Origin: an uncultured Porphyromonadaceae bacterium
GTDB taxonomy: Bacteria; Bacteroidota; Bacteroidia; Bacteroidales; CAMTPD01
Length of the DNA: 5,078 nucleotides
Direction of reading: 5' to 3'
Assembly: GCA_947074265.1 (NCBI GenBank)
Contig: CAMTPD010000173.1
Location: 1 to 5,078, forward strand
In this document: positions 1-5,078 of the stretch, one piece after another
How the letters are laid out: each line of letters starts with the position of its first letter
Position numbering within the stretch: position 1 is the stretch's first letter
Notes under the pieces: generated by a model
Told to the model about the DNA's origin: nothing
Database searches by the model: none
What the model saw: the letters and a program-made list of their open reading frames with translations, nothing else
Made by a program: the position numbers and the translations under genes

Positions 1-17
1 CTTGTATCATTTCGGGC

Positions 18-1325
18 TTAATGCTGTTCAACCCCTCGAAGGTAAATGAGATAGCATGAAGGGTAAGCCGTACAAGCAAACATAAAGTCTTGCCATACAA
101 GAATACCGTTTTCATCGGCCAATTGATAGAAATAGTCGTCTTCATAGATACCACCGCCCCATACACGAATCATGTTCATGTTGGCTTCTTTCACGTCGCG
201 GAACAAACGGTCGTATGTTTCCTTGGTAACGTTTGTAAGGATGATATCGTTCGGGATATAATTTGAGCCTTTAGCAAATAGCGGTTTGCCGTTTACTTCG
301 AAGTAATACGATTTGCCGTGCTCGTCGCGTTCATTCACAACCTTAACCGTACGCAAACCAATGCGGTGACTAGTCGACGCAATGATTTGATCCTTTGCGA
401 TAACCTCTGCTTTGAAGTCATACAAAGTCGGGTTGCCCCAGCCCACAGGCATCCACAACTCAGGTTTTGAGATGTTCATGTCTGCTTCTACTTTGTTAAG
501 ACCCGGTTGCAAGGTTACGGCTTTTTTGTCAAGCAGTACTTCTTTGCCGTTCAATGAGCAAGAGAACACAACTTCTGCCGGAGTGTTTTCCTTTTCGATC
601 GAATTTACTTCAAGCACATTGGTTACCGAAGCAAGATCGCTGCTGATTTTATTTTGTTTTACCAAGTAGTCTTCAATCTCGGCTACGTTGAATAGTTTCA
701 ACTCTACCGGACGCCAGATACCTACACCAACCATACGGATACCCCAGTCCCAACCGTAGTGATAAGGAGCTTTGCGGGTAAAGATACTGGTGTGCTTGTC
801 GTGGTGGTCGTTGTCTGCCGGATAGTCGAATCCGTTGCTTTCCCACTGCGGAAGCGTTTTATTGATAGGAGAGTAGAAGTAAATGTGTAAGCGGTTTTCG
901 CCTTCGCGCAATACATCTTTTACCGAAGCCTCGTATGCAACAAACATGTTTTCGGCTTTGATGATCAAAGAGCCGTTTAGATATACGTCTGCATAGGTGT
1001 CGAGTCCTTTAAACTCAAGCATTGCACCTTGGTATTTCAACTCTTCGTGAGTTACGGTAAATGTTTTACGATATTCCCAGTCGCGATCTTCTACCCATTG
1101 AATCTTCTCTTCGTTGGTTCTGTAAAAGGGATCGGGAAGTTCTTTTAAACGTAACAAGTCTTGATGCACTGTACCCGGTACGGTTGCATCTTGCCATTTG
1201 TCCTGACGCGCTTCGGTAAATTGCCATCCGCTGTCGAGGTTGATAAGTCGAGTCGTTGCTTCCTGTGCGAATGCCGAAGCACTTACTGCACACAAGCCCA
1301 CTACGAGCGATTTAATCTTATTCAT
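18..1325 (-). CDS. Beta-mannosidase (GH2), exported, truncated to its N-terminal half
   Basis: Exported glycoside hydrolase family 2 enzyme expected to remove terminal beta-mannose from oligosaccharides in the periplasm. ATG at 1325 gives 435 residues; an in-frame GTG at 1334 adds three and is less likely. Residues 1-20 are a signal peptide ending AFA|Q. The sugar-binding jelly-roll follows (about 22-205; GLDTYADVYLNG near 107, HYGWDWG near 189), then the Ig-like domain (about 210-330), then the start of the TIM barrel (FEVNGKPLFAKGSNYIPND near 342, MIRVWGGGIYE near 385, WQDFMFAC near 411). Similarity ends after TAYPS at residue 423. The last 12 residues (CYLIYLRGVEQH) do not look like the family, then comes TAA. 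Family members run to roughly 850 residues, so most of the barrel is missing, including the acid/base Glu of the usual NNE motif and the nucleophile Glu. As read it should be inactive. It has its own promoter upstream and no downstream gene in view. The family call is secure; whether the break is biological is not. Confidence 0.88.
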   Translation of the reverse strand: MNKIKSLVVGLCAVSASAFAQEATTRLINLDSGWQFTEARQDKWQDATVPGTVHQDLLRLKELPDPFYRTNEEKIQWVEDRDWEYRKTFTVTHEELKYQGAMLEFKGLDTYADVYLNGSLIIKAENMFVAYEASVKDVLREGENRLHIYFYSPINKTLPQWESNGFDYPADNDHHDKHTSIFTRKAPYHYGWDWGIRMVGVGIWRPVELKLFNVAEIEDYLVKQNKISSDLASVTNVLEVNSIEKENTPAEVVFSCSLNGKEVLLDKKAVTLQPGLNKVEADMNISKPELWMPVGWGNPTLYDFKAEVIAKDQIIASTSHRIGLRTVKVVNERDEHGKSYYFEVNGKPLFAKGSNYIPNDIILTNVTKETYDRLFRDVKEANMNMIRVWGGGIYEDDYFYQLADENGILVWQDFMFACTAYPSCYLIYLRGVEQH

Positions 1326-1370
1326 AATTTTCACAGTATATATTCTTTTAGCTTATGTTTCTGTTTAATA

Positions 1371-1404
1371 CAAATTTACAGTATAGTGGTGATATTGTAA
1401 CAAT
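1371..1404 (-). promoter_or_regulatory. Candidate Bacteroidota promoter for the beta-mannosidase gene
   Basis: Read on the minus strand, TAAATTTG (1371-1378) matches the Bacteroidota -7 consensus TAnnTTTG exactly. Twenty-two bases upstream lies ATTG (1401-1404), one mismatch from the -33 TTTG. Transcription would start near 1366, leaving a leader of about 40 bases before ATG 1325. The element lies between the upstream gene's terminator and this gene, so the mannosidase is probably transcribed separately. Such a short consensus can occur by chance in AT-rich DNA; the position supports it. Confidence 0.55.
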
Positions 1405-1442
1405 TTCACGCTTTAATGAATTGTAATAGCTATTTACAAACT

Positions 1443-1482
1443 AAAAATCCCGAACTTATCGTGGTAGGACAAGTCCGGGATT
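1443..1482 (-). terminator. Rho-independent terminator after the DUF4831-like gene
   Basis: On the minus strand, AATCCCGGACTTGTC (1482-1468) pairs with GATAAGTTCGGGATT (1460-1446) across a 7-base loop. This makes a 15-bp stem with two G-U pairs, followed at once by a run of five T (1447-1443). On the plus strand those two positions become A-C mismatches and there is no T tract after the stem, so the direction is clear. It starts 53 bases past the stop codon of the gene ending at 1536 and sits before the mannosidase promoter, separating the two transcripts. Confidence 0.88.
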
Positions 1483-1535
1483 CATGTACGTATTAAATAA
1501 TAAGCTTTCTTATTTATTGAACTAATTCAACGAAA

Positions 1536-2624
1536 CTATTGAATGATTTGTTTGATTGCTCCGGTTTCGGGATAGAAGTAAACCTTAACAGGTGCTTTTT
1601 TGTCTTCAAACATTTTAGGAGTCAACGATTCATGTGTTCCGAATTGTGTTACCATTACTTCTTCTTTTAGCAGTGTTTGCTTGCCCATTGTGATCGTAAG
1701 AAGCGCTTTGCCGGGAACATTGTAAACAACTCCTTTAAGCGATTTTTCTTTTTTCTCAAGTTCTTTCGCATCAAGAGGTGGTTGCTTGTCGAGTTGATTC
1801 AAGCTTAGGTAAACCGGCATTCCGCCTAGATCGTCGGCCGGAACAACTCCCAACTTAGAAGAGAATCGGAATACAATTGATTTCGCGATATCTTCAACCG
1901 GGTTCACAACAAACTCCTTGTGCATTACTTCCTTTGTTGTAACACCTGCAAACAGATTAACCAAGGCTTGTTCTTGTTGTTCAAGTTCTTTGATTACAAG
2001 CTTCATTGCCTCACCATCGGGCGGAAGGTTATCTGCTTCTCCTGTAAGAATATTCATGCGGCTTTCGCGGATGCGGTAGATTTGCTTTGCAGCAACTTCA
2101 GCCATCTTCGCAGTAGAGCCAGCCATTAAAAGTTCTTCTGTATAAACGGAAGTGTTTTCTACCGTTGTTTCGTTGTTGATGCTTTGCTTCTTTTTGTTTG
2201 AATCAAGCTCTTCCGGTGTATATTCTGCATTGATGGTACAAAGCAGTCCGTCTTCGGTAAGGTAAACAAACGGAGCATAGGTGCCGCTCTTTAATTCTAC
2301 CGTATACGATCTGTTTGGATCAGGTACTCCCTTGTTGATCACGTTGATTTTGCCAAGTTCGTAATATACTTCGCTTGCGGTGATTGCGTCTTTGATTCCT
2401 AGCAATCGCTCGGCATATTTGTAATACGGACCAGCTTGACGCGTTACTTTCGTTACAGTAGCGTCAACAATCAAAGATGTTTGTGGAAGGATGTAAGTAA
2501 CTCCATAGTTATTGCTTTTTACGGCACTGTTTTTCGTAACTTTTGTTTGAGCAAAAGCTTGAGTGGTAAGCAGTGCGCCTAGCAATAGAGCTAGATGTTT
2601 CATATAATTGCTGATTTTTCTCAT
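1536..2624 (-). CDS. Secreted DUF4831-family protein, function unknown
   Basis: A 362-residue protein of unknown function. It begins with a signal peptide (hydrophobic LALLLGALLTTQ, cleavage at AFA|Q after residue 25) with no lipobox cysteine, so it should be a soluble periplasmic or otherwise exported protein. I recognise the overall pattern as the Bacteroidales DUF4831 family: YGVTYILPQTSLIV near 40, AGPYYKYAERLLGI near 64, a beta-rich N-terminal half, then a helical charged stretch (about 164-227) with QIYRIRESRMNILTGEAD and a Gln/Glu-rich helix, and a beta-rich C-terminal half ending YFYPETGAIKQI. No catalytic motif is visible. Length appears complete. Two starts are possible: ATG 2624, or ATG 2603, which gives a compact signal peptide MKHLALLLGALL. 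The promoter box at 2642-2649 would leave a leader of only about 12 bases for ATG 2624 against about 33 for ATG 2603, so the shorter form is a real alternative. It is a single-gene unit with its own promoter and terminator. Confidence 0.8.
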   Translation of the reverse strand: MRKISNYMKHLALLLGALLTTQAFAQTKVTKNSAVKSNNYGVTYILPQTSLIVDATVTKVTRQAGPYYKYAERLLGIKDAITASEVYYELGKINVINKGVPDPNRSYTVELKSGTYAPFVYLTEDGLLCTINAEYTPEELDSNKKKQSINNETTVENTSVYTEELLMAGSTAKMAEVAAKQIYRIRESRMNILTGEADNLPPDGEAMKLVIKELEQQEQALVNLFAGVTTKEVMHKEFVVNPVEDIAKSIVFRFSSKLGVVPADDLGGMPVYLSLNQLDKQPPLDAKELEKKEKSLKGVVYNVPGKALLTITMGKQTLLKEEVMVTQFGTHESLTPKMFEDKKAPVKVYFYPETGAIKQIIQ

Positions 2625-2638
2625 TGCAAAACAAGTTT

Positions 2639-2669
2639 ACGCAAATCTAATCATTTTTTTTATTTGCGT
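2639..2669. repeat. Inverted repeat ACGCAAAT-N15-ATTTGCGT over the promoter, possible operator
   Basis: The arms at 2639-2646 and 2662-2669 are perfect 8-bp inverted copies separated by 15 bases, which places their centres 23 bases apart, about two helical turns. The left arm overlaps the TAGATTTG promoter box. A further copy of the core CGCAAA occurs at 2702-2707. Position and symmetry fit a dimeric regulator's binding site, but no regulator gene is present in the window and no named factor matches. The T-rich spacer gives no terminator-like structure after it. Confidence 0.35.
2642..2649 (-). promoter_or_regulatory. Candidate -7 promoter box of the DUF4831-like gene
   Basis: TAGATTTG on the minus strand matches TAnnTTTG exactly. 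No good TTTG is seen 19-23 bases upstream (around 2669-2675 the minus strand reads GTGAAGAC), so the -33 part is weak or absent, which could mean an activator is needed. Transcription would start near 2636, only about 12 bases before ATG 2624 and about 33 before ATG 2603. An inverted repeat overlaps this box. Confidence 0.45.
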
Positions 2670-2913
2670 CTTCACCTCGCCCAACTTTTGCCGCAAGAAT
2701 TCGCAAACCCCGTTGCTTTTGTATCGAGTTTGTGGGTTGGGGTTATATCGAACTCATTTTTTTTCTACAATATAATGGGCGGCAGCACTACTACGACATG
2801 GCTTGTGTTCAGATGGTTACGGAGTGTTCGGCTTACAGACATCAAAATTCCTTATTGAAAACTTTTTGAAGCCTTTTTGATGATTTGTGGTTAATGTGTT
2901 GTAGTGTAGGTGA

Positions 2914-4005
2914 TTAACCGAAAACAAACATGCCGTTTTTTGCCTTCAAAACCGAAATTAGCTCATTTGTGATTGCGAATTGCCCTTCGTGTATCCACGT
3001 TTTTAGTTCTTTATGTGGTTGGTAATCATTGATGTAATGAGCAAAACCGTCGAGGTCGAAGTGTGCAGATGCTTTTCCGATGCCATGAAGTGCTGCGTCG
3101 TGTGCATTGCATGCCTGCTCAATGTGGGTAGGAACCATGAAAACCGGCTTTCCCAGATAGGCAGCTTCGCATACCGATTCGAAGCCGGCGGTAGTAATGT
3201 AGCCTTTGCATCCGGCCATATAGGAAAGGAACTTTTTATCGTGAAGCGGATGGTAATGAAGTTGGGGGTGTGGCGAGGCAGCTTCATGCTCCCAGAATAT
3301 TTCGGTTTGCTGATTGGGCTCGCGTTTGTGCCATGCCTCGAGCTCATTTCTGAATCCGCTGTTGAGCAAATAGCCGTGCAGGTAATTTCCTTTTTGCGGT
3401 TTCAGTTTAAAAACTTCGTTGCGCAATAAAGGTGGAACTACCGAAAGCTTTGTATCGAAAGACGGTGGCATGGGCCTGAGTGAAAGAGCGAGCTTCTTTT
3501 GAGAACCAATTGCCGTGATTCGGGTAAATAGCTTGAGTAATCCGAGGGATAAAGGATTGCATTTGGGGAATTGGTAATCGGGGTGAAGGAATATATACTG
3601 ATGCGCGATGCAGACAAGTGGAGTTTCGGGGCGAAAAATTGCATACGTCATTCCGGTAAGTAGTTCGTAGAAGTTGATAACCAAGTCGGGCTTGGTTTCC
3701 TGAATCTCTTTACGGATAAATAAGATGCTGTTGATAAAGTGCGGTATCAACGATAAGTTTCCGACAACACTTTTGGTTATACCTGCCGAACGTCCATGCG
3801 GAGTGGGCAAGAAGTTCGGACTTTCAAATGTTTTGACCGGGGCATCGATTCGTTTGCCGAAGAAGCCGGGCAATTCACGATGCTTACTTTTACCCACTAG
3901 CACGCCCGCGAGTTCGAAGTTGTTGTCTCGCACAATTTGTGCCATAGAGATCGCTTGTGTAAGATGTCCGCGACCTTCGCCCTGAACAATAAATAGTATT
4001 TTCAT
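2914..4005 (-). CDS. GT-B fold (GT28/MurG-like) glycosyltransferase
   Basis: Probable cytoplasmic or membrane-associated glycosyltransferase that moves a sugar from a nucleotide donor to an unknown acceptor. The 363-residue protein starts MKILFIVQGEGRGHLTQA: a beta strand followed by the Gly-rich GEGRGH loop typical of the N-terminal domain of GT-B enzymes related to MurG. The C-terminal half carries the donor-side signature ITTAGFESVCEAAYLGKPV (about 270-288) followed by MVPTHIEQACNAHDA, which matches the layout of GT28 and related families. There is no signal peptide and no clear transmembrane span; hydrophobic segments near 83-97 and 112-140 could touch the membrane. I chose ATG 4005 over the in-frame ATG 4023 because translation from 4005 begins with the conserved-looking strand, the codon forms an ATGA overlap with the upstream stop, and a GGAGG lies 10 bases ahead. 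It is the last gene of the unit, coupled to the phosphoesterase. The pair suggests glycolipid or envelope work; substrate is unknown. Confidence 0.82.
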   Translation of the reverse strand: MKILFIVQGEGRGHLTQAISMAQIVRDNNFELAGVLVGKSKHRELPGFFGKRIDAPVKTFESPNFLPTPHGRSAGITKSVVGNLSLIPHFINSILFIRKEIQETKPDLVINFYELLTGMTYAIFRPETPLVCIAHQYIFLHPDYQFPKCNPLSLGLLKLFTRITAIGSQKKLALSLRPMPPSFDTKLSVVPPLLRNEVFKLKPQKGNYLHGYLLNSGFRNELEAWHKREPNQQTEIFWEHEAASPHPQLHYHPLHDKKFLSYMAGCKGYITTAGFESVCEAAYLGKPVFMVPTHIEQACNAHDAALHGIGKASAHFDLDGFAHYINDYQPHKELKTWIHEGQFAITNELISVLKAKNGMFVFG

Positions 4006-4020
4006 TTGCAGATAACCTCC
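4002..4020 (-). promoter_or_regulatory. ATGA stop/start overlap with GGAGG, translational coupling site
   Basis: The phosphoesterase stop TGA (4004-4002) overlaps the glycosyltransferase start ATG (4005-4003) as ATGA. A GGAGG lies at 4020-4016 on the minus strand, 10 bases before the ATG and inside the phosphoesterase coding region. Strong Shine-Dalgarno sequences are uncommon in this phylum, so this one decides the start at 4005 and suggests coupled translation. Confidence 0.65.
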
Positions 4021-4730
4021 CATTTATCATCGTACGTGAAAACCAATGCAGTCTTGTTTTCTACCCAATCGCCCGAATTCAAGTAATGTATATCGTTGTA
4101 GTATTGATTGGCCGGATGGTGAATGTGTCCGCAAATCACTCCGTTTGCTTTTTTGATTCGAGCAATGGTGACAAGCTTATCTTCGAAGTCGGATATGTAA
4201 GAAACGGCTGACTTTACTTTCGCTTTCACCTTTTGAGATACCGACAAGTATGGTTTTCCCCGTTTGATTCTGTATTTGTTATAATACTTATTGATATGTA
4301 GTAACAGTGTGTATCCCACATCACCTAGCTGTGCAAGCCATTTGGTTTGAGTCGTAATACTATCGAAAACATCGCCATGTGTTACATAATAACGGCCGGC
4401 CGGAGTTTGCAACATGTATTCGGAAACAATTGAGAAGTTGGCAAACTCAAAAGGTAATACCCGGTCGAGAAAGTCATCATGGTTTCCTTTTACATAAATA
4501 ATACGCGTGTTGTCTTCTTCGATCTTCTTTAAAAGTACGCGAAAGAAGTTGGTATGATCAGACTTAAAGTTTCGTATCGACTTGCGCAGTTGCCATCCGT
4601 CAATAATGTCACCATTTAGAATAAGTAGGTCGCATTTAATCTTTTCAAGGAATGAGATCACGTCTTCGTAATGAGAATATTCAGAGCCGAGATGGATGTC
4701 CGATAAAACAAGGATGGGGTAATGATTCAT
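4002..4730 (-). CDS. Calcineurin-like metallophosphoesterase, UDP-2,3-diacylglucosamine diphosphatase-like
   Basis: Two-metal phosphohydrolase of 242 residues, close to the usual LpxH length. The family motifs appear in order: DIHLG (D11, H13), GDIIDGW (40-46), GNHDD (82-86), THGDVFD (117-123) and GHIHHP (201-206), then YLNSGDW (216-222). All expected metal ligands are therefore present. This pattern (COG2908-like) is often annotated as the lipid A enzyme that cleaves UDP-2,3-diacylglucosamine to lipid X, but many Bacteroidota members are distant paralogues, so the exact substrate is not established and I give no symbol. Residues 125-180, rich in Lys and Tyr with a hydrophobic patch, would form the family's cap or membrane-contact insertion. 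The frame is open up to 4886, but translation from ATG 4730 puts the first strand (YPILVLSDIHL) at the N-terminus as expected; the extra 52 residues are an Arg/Ser-rich shadow of the small ORF upstream. It lies 16 bases after that ORF and overlaps the glycosyltransferase by four. Confidence 0.86.
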   Translation of the reverse strand: MNHYPILVLSDIHLGSEYSHYEDVISFLEKIKCDLLILNGDIIDGWQLRKSIRNFKSDHTNFFRVLLKKIEEDNTRIIYVKGNHDDFLDRVLPFEFANFSIVSEYMLQTPAGRYYVTHGDVFDSITTQTKWLAQLGDVGYTLLLHINKYYNKYRIKRGKPYLSVSQKVKAKVKSAVSYISDFEDKLVTIARIKKANGVICGHIHHPANQYYNDIHYLNSGDWVENKTALVFTYDDKWEVICK

Positions 4731-4746
4731 ATACCAGTAATTTGAT

Positions 4747-4923
4747 TTAGCAATCCGATAGCTGTTTGTGATTCGACTTAGAAAGGACAATCGTCTTCGA
4801 GTTGATCCGATGCGGAGTTCGCACTTGTTCTTTTTCCTGCTCTTTTGCCAAATGCAAAGCCTCCAGCTCCTGTTTACGCACTTCAATCTGACGTGCGAGA
4901 TTCACGTAGTTAAATTTCTTCAT
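4747..4923 (-). CDS. Small 58-residue protein, unknown function, first gene of the unit
   Basis: Starts MKKFNYVNLARQIEVRKQEL and ends KSNHKQLSDC before TAA at 4749-4747. I do not recognise a family. Residues about 8-34 are dominated by Glu, Gln, Lys, Arg, Leu and Ala and should form one long charged helix, possibly a short coiled coil; the rest (RTPHRINSKTIVLSKSN) is basic and polar. There is no signal peptide or membrane segment, so it should be cytosolic. Support for a real gene: an ATG with an A-rich context, a stop followed 16 bases later by the phosphoesterase ATG on the same strand, and candidate promoter boxes upstream with no competing gene. Against it: it is short, and no relative is known to me. 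The overlapping alternative frame (4731-4886) gives an Arg/Ser/Cys-rich peptide that looks like a shadow. Confidence 0.6.
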   Translation of the reverse strand: MKKFNYVNLARQIEVRKQELEALHLAKEQEKEQVRTPHRINSKTIVLSKSNHKQLSDC

Positions 4924-4968
4924 ATATGATTCGTTATAAAGGTCTAATTCTCACTTTTTGATGTGGCT

Positions 4969-5003
4969 AAAATATAAATGCTTTATTGCGAGTGTAATGC
5001 AAT
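4969..5003 (-). promoter_or_regulatory. Candidate proximal promoter for the three-gene unit
   Basis: On the minus strand TATATTTT (4969-4976) has one mismatch to TAnnTTTG, and ATTG (5000-5003) has one mismatch to the -33 TTTG, with a 23-base spacer. Transcription would start near 4963 with a leader of about 40 bases, like the mannosidase gene. It is weaker than the distal box at 5069-5076. Confidence 0.3.
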
Positions 5004-5036
5004 CGTGTTACGAGGTTGTGATATTTAATTCATTTA

Positions 5037-5050
5037 TTGATTTCAATCAA
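5037..5050. promoter_or_regulatory. Perfect FNR/Crp-type palindrome TTGAT-N4-ATCAA
   Basis: The sequence TTGATTTCAATCAA agrees at all ten fixed positions with the FNR consensus TTGAT-N4-ATCAA. Its centre is about 80 bases upstream of the proximal promoter's expected start and about 20 bases downstream of the distal one's, so either activation or repression is possible. Bacteroidota do encode Crp/Fnr-family regulators, but binding here is inferred only from the match. Confidence 0.35.
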
Positions 5051-5068
5051 GATAAAAGGTTTATATAA

Positions 5069-5076
5069 CAAATATA
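5069..5076 (-). promoter_or_regulatory. Candidate distal -7 promoter box (TATATTTG)
   Basis: On the minus strand this is an exact TAnnTTTG. The matching -33 element would lie outside the window, so only half can be judged. If used, the leader of the small ORF would be about 140 bases and would contain the FNR-like palindrome. The surrounding sequence is very AT-rich, which raises the odds of a chance match. Confidence 0.3.
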
Positions 5077-5078
5077 TT

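Larger units (their letters stand above)
2625..2913. other. Intergenic spacer between the glycosyltransferase and DUF4831-like genes
   Basis: This stretch of 289 bases holds the promoter box and inverted repeat described separately. Just past the glycosyltransferase stop there is a weak 7-bp hairpin, GGTTAAT/ATTAACC (2889-2895 and 2913-2919), which includes the stop codon, has a 17-base loop and lacks a T tract, so it is not a convincing terminator. Two CTTTTTGA copies lie at 2862-2869 and 2873-2880. A plus-strand open frame here (2595-2858) and a 25-codon minus-strand frame (2765-2842) have no supporting features. I see no RNA gene. Confidence 0.5.
4924..5078. other. Intergenic region upstream of the small ORF, with promoter candidates
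   Basis: These 155 AT-rich bases contain no gene I can support. They hold two candidate -7 elements on the minus strand and a perfect FNR-like palindrome, all listed separately. No tRNA-like or riboswitch-like fold was recognised by eye. The region continues beyond the window, so a divergent gene to the right could share these sites. Confidence 0.55.

Noticed and set aside
1..56. Plus-strand frame reading LYHFGLNAVQPLEGK then stop, as the C-terminus of a convergent gene
   Set aside because: Only about 15 residues are visible and other frames in the same bases look equally plausible, so no gene can be called.
2765..2842. 25-codon minus-strand micro-ORF in the spacer, with an AAGGA a few bases before its ATG
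   Set aside because: Very short, no recognisable feature, and Shine-Dalgarno-like words are poor evidence for starts in this phylum.
2595..2858. 87-codon plus-strand open frame across the spacer and the start of the DUF4831-like gene
   Set aside because: It overlaps the signal-peptide region of a well-supported gene on the other strand, its product has no recognisable motif or sensible N-terminus, and no TAnnTTTG box precedes it on the plus strand.
2889..2919. Hairpin GGTTAAT/ATTAACC as a terminator of the three-gene unit
   Set aside because: The stem is only 7 bp and AT-rich, the loop is 17 bases, it includes the stop codon, and no T tract follows on the minus strand.
3013..3429. 138-codon plus-strand open frame inside the glycosyltransferase gene
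   Set aside because: It is antisense to a gene with clear GT-B motifs over its full length and its translation shows only low-complexity hydrophobic and Cys-rich content.
4385..4410. GC-rich palindromic word GGCCGGCC inside the phosphoesterase gene
   Set aside because: It is explained by in-frame codons (Ala-Gly-Arg) of the coding sequence and has no further symmetry.
4731..4886. N-terminal extension of the phosphoesterase to an ATG at 4886
   Set aside because: The extension is Arg/Ser/Cys-rich, lies out of frame over the small ORF, and would place 52 extra residues before the first strand of a family that normally begins there.

Overview
The window looks like a chromosomal segment from a member of Bacteroidota, most likely order Bacteroidales. 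Three things suggest this: moderately AT-rich DNA, intergenic TAnnTTTG elements typical of the Bacteroidota -7 promoter box, and a secreted protein that I recognise as the Bacteroidales-type DUF4831 family. Family calls are from memory and reading of motifs; no database search was possible. All genes I can support are on the minus strand, so they are transcribed from right to left.

From the right: bases 4924-5078 hold no gene but contain two candidate -7 boxes and a perfect FNR-type palindrome. Next comes a compact three-gene unit: a 58-codon small ORF (4747-4923), a calcineurin-like metallophosphoesterase related to UDP-2,3-diacylglucosamine hydrolases (4002-4730), and a GT-B/GT28-like glycosyltransferase (2914-4005). 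The last two overlap by an ATGA, and the gap between the first two is 16 bases. The pairing suggests a role in glycolipid or cell-envelope chemistry, but that is inference. No canonical terminator is visible after it.

A 289-base spacer (2625-2913) carries a TAnnTTTG promoter box overlapped by an 8-bp inverted repeat. It leads to a secreted DUF4831-like protein of unknown function (1536-2624), which ends in a strong intrinsic terminator (1443-1482). The terminator's G-U pairs show that it works on the minus strand.

The leftmost gene (18-1325) has its own promoter and encodes the signal peptide and first half of an exported GH2 beta-mannosidase. It loses family similarity abruptly at about base 56 and stops at base 18, before both catalytic glutamates. 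Either the gene is broken by a rearrangement or insertion, or the last ~56 bases are an assembly artefact.

Most of the window is ordinary Bacteroidales chromosome. The points most worth a second look are the mannosidase breakpoint, the small ORF heading the phosphoesterase-glycosyltransferase unit, and the two palindromes near promoters. I see no tRNA, rRNA, CRISPR array, or recognisable transposase or integrase.
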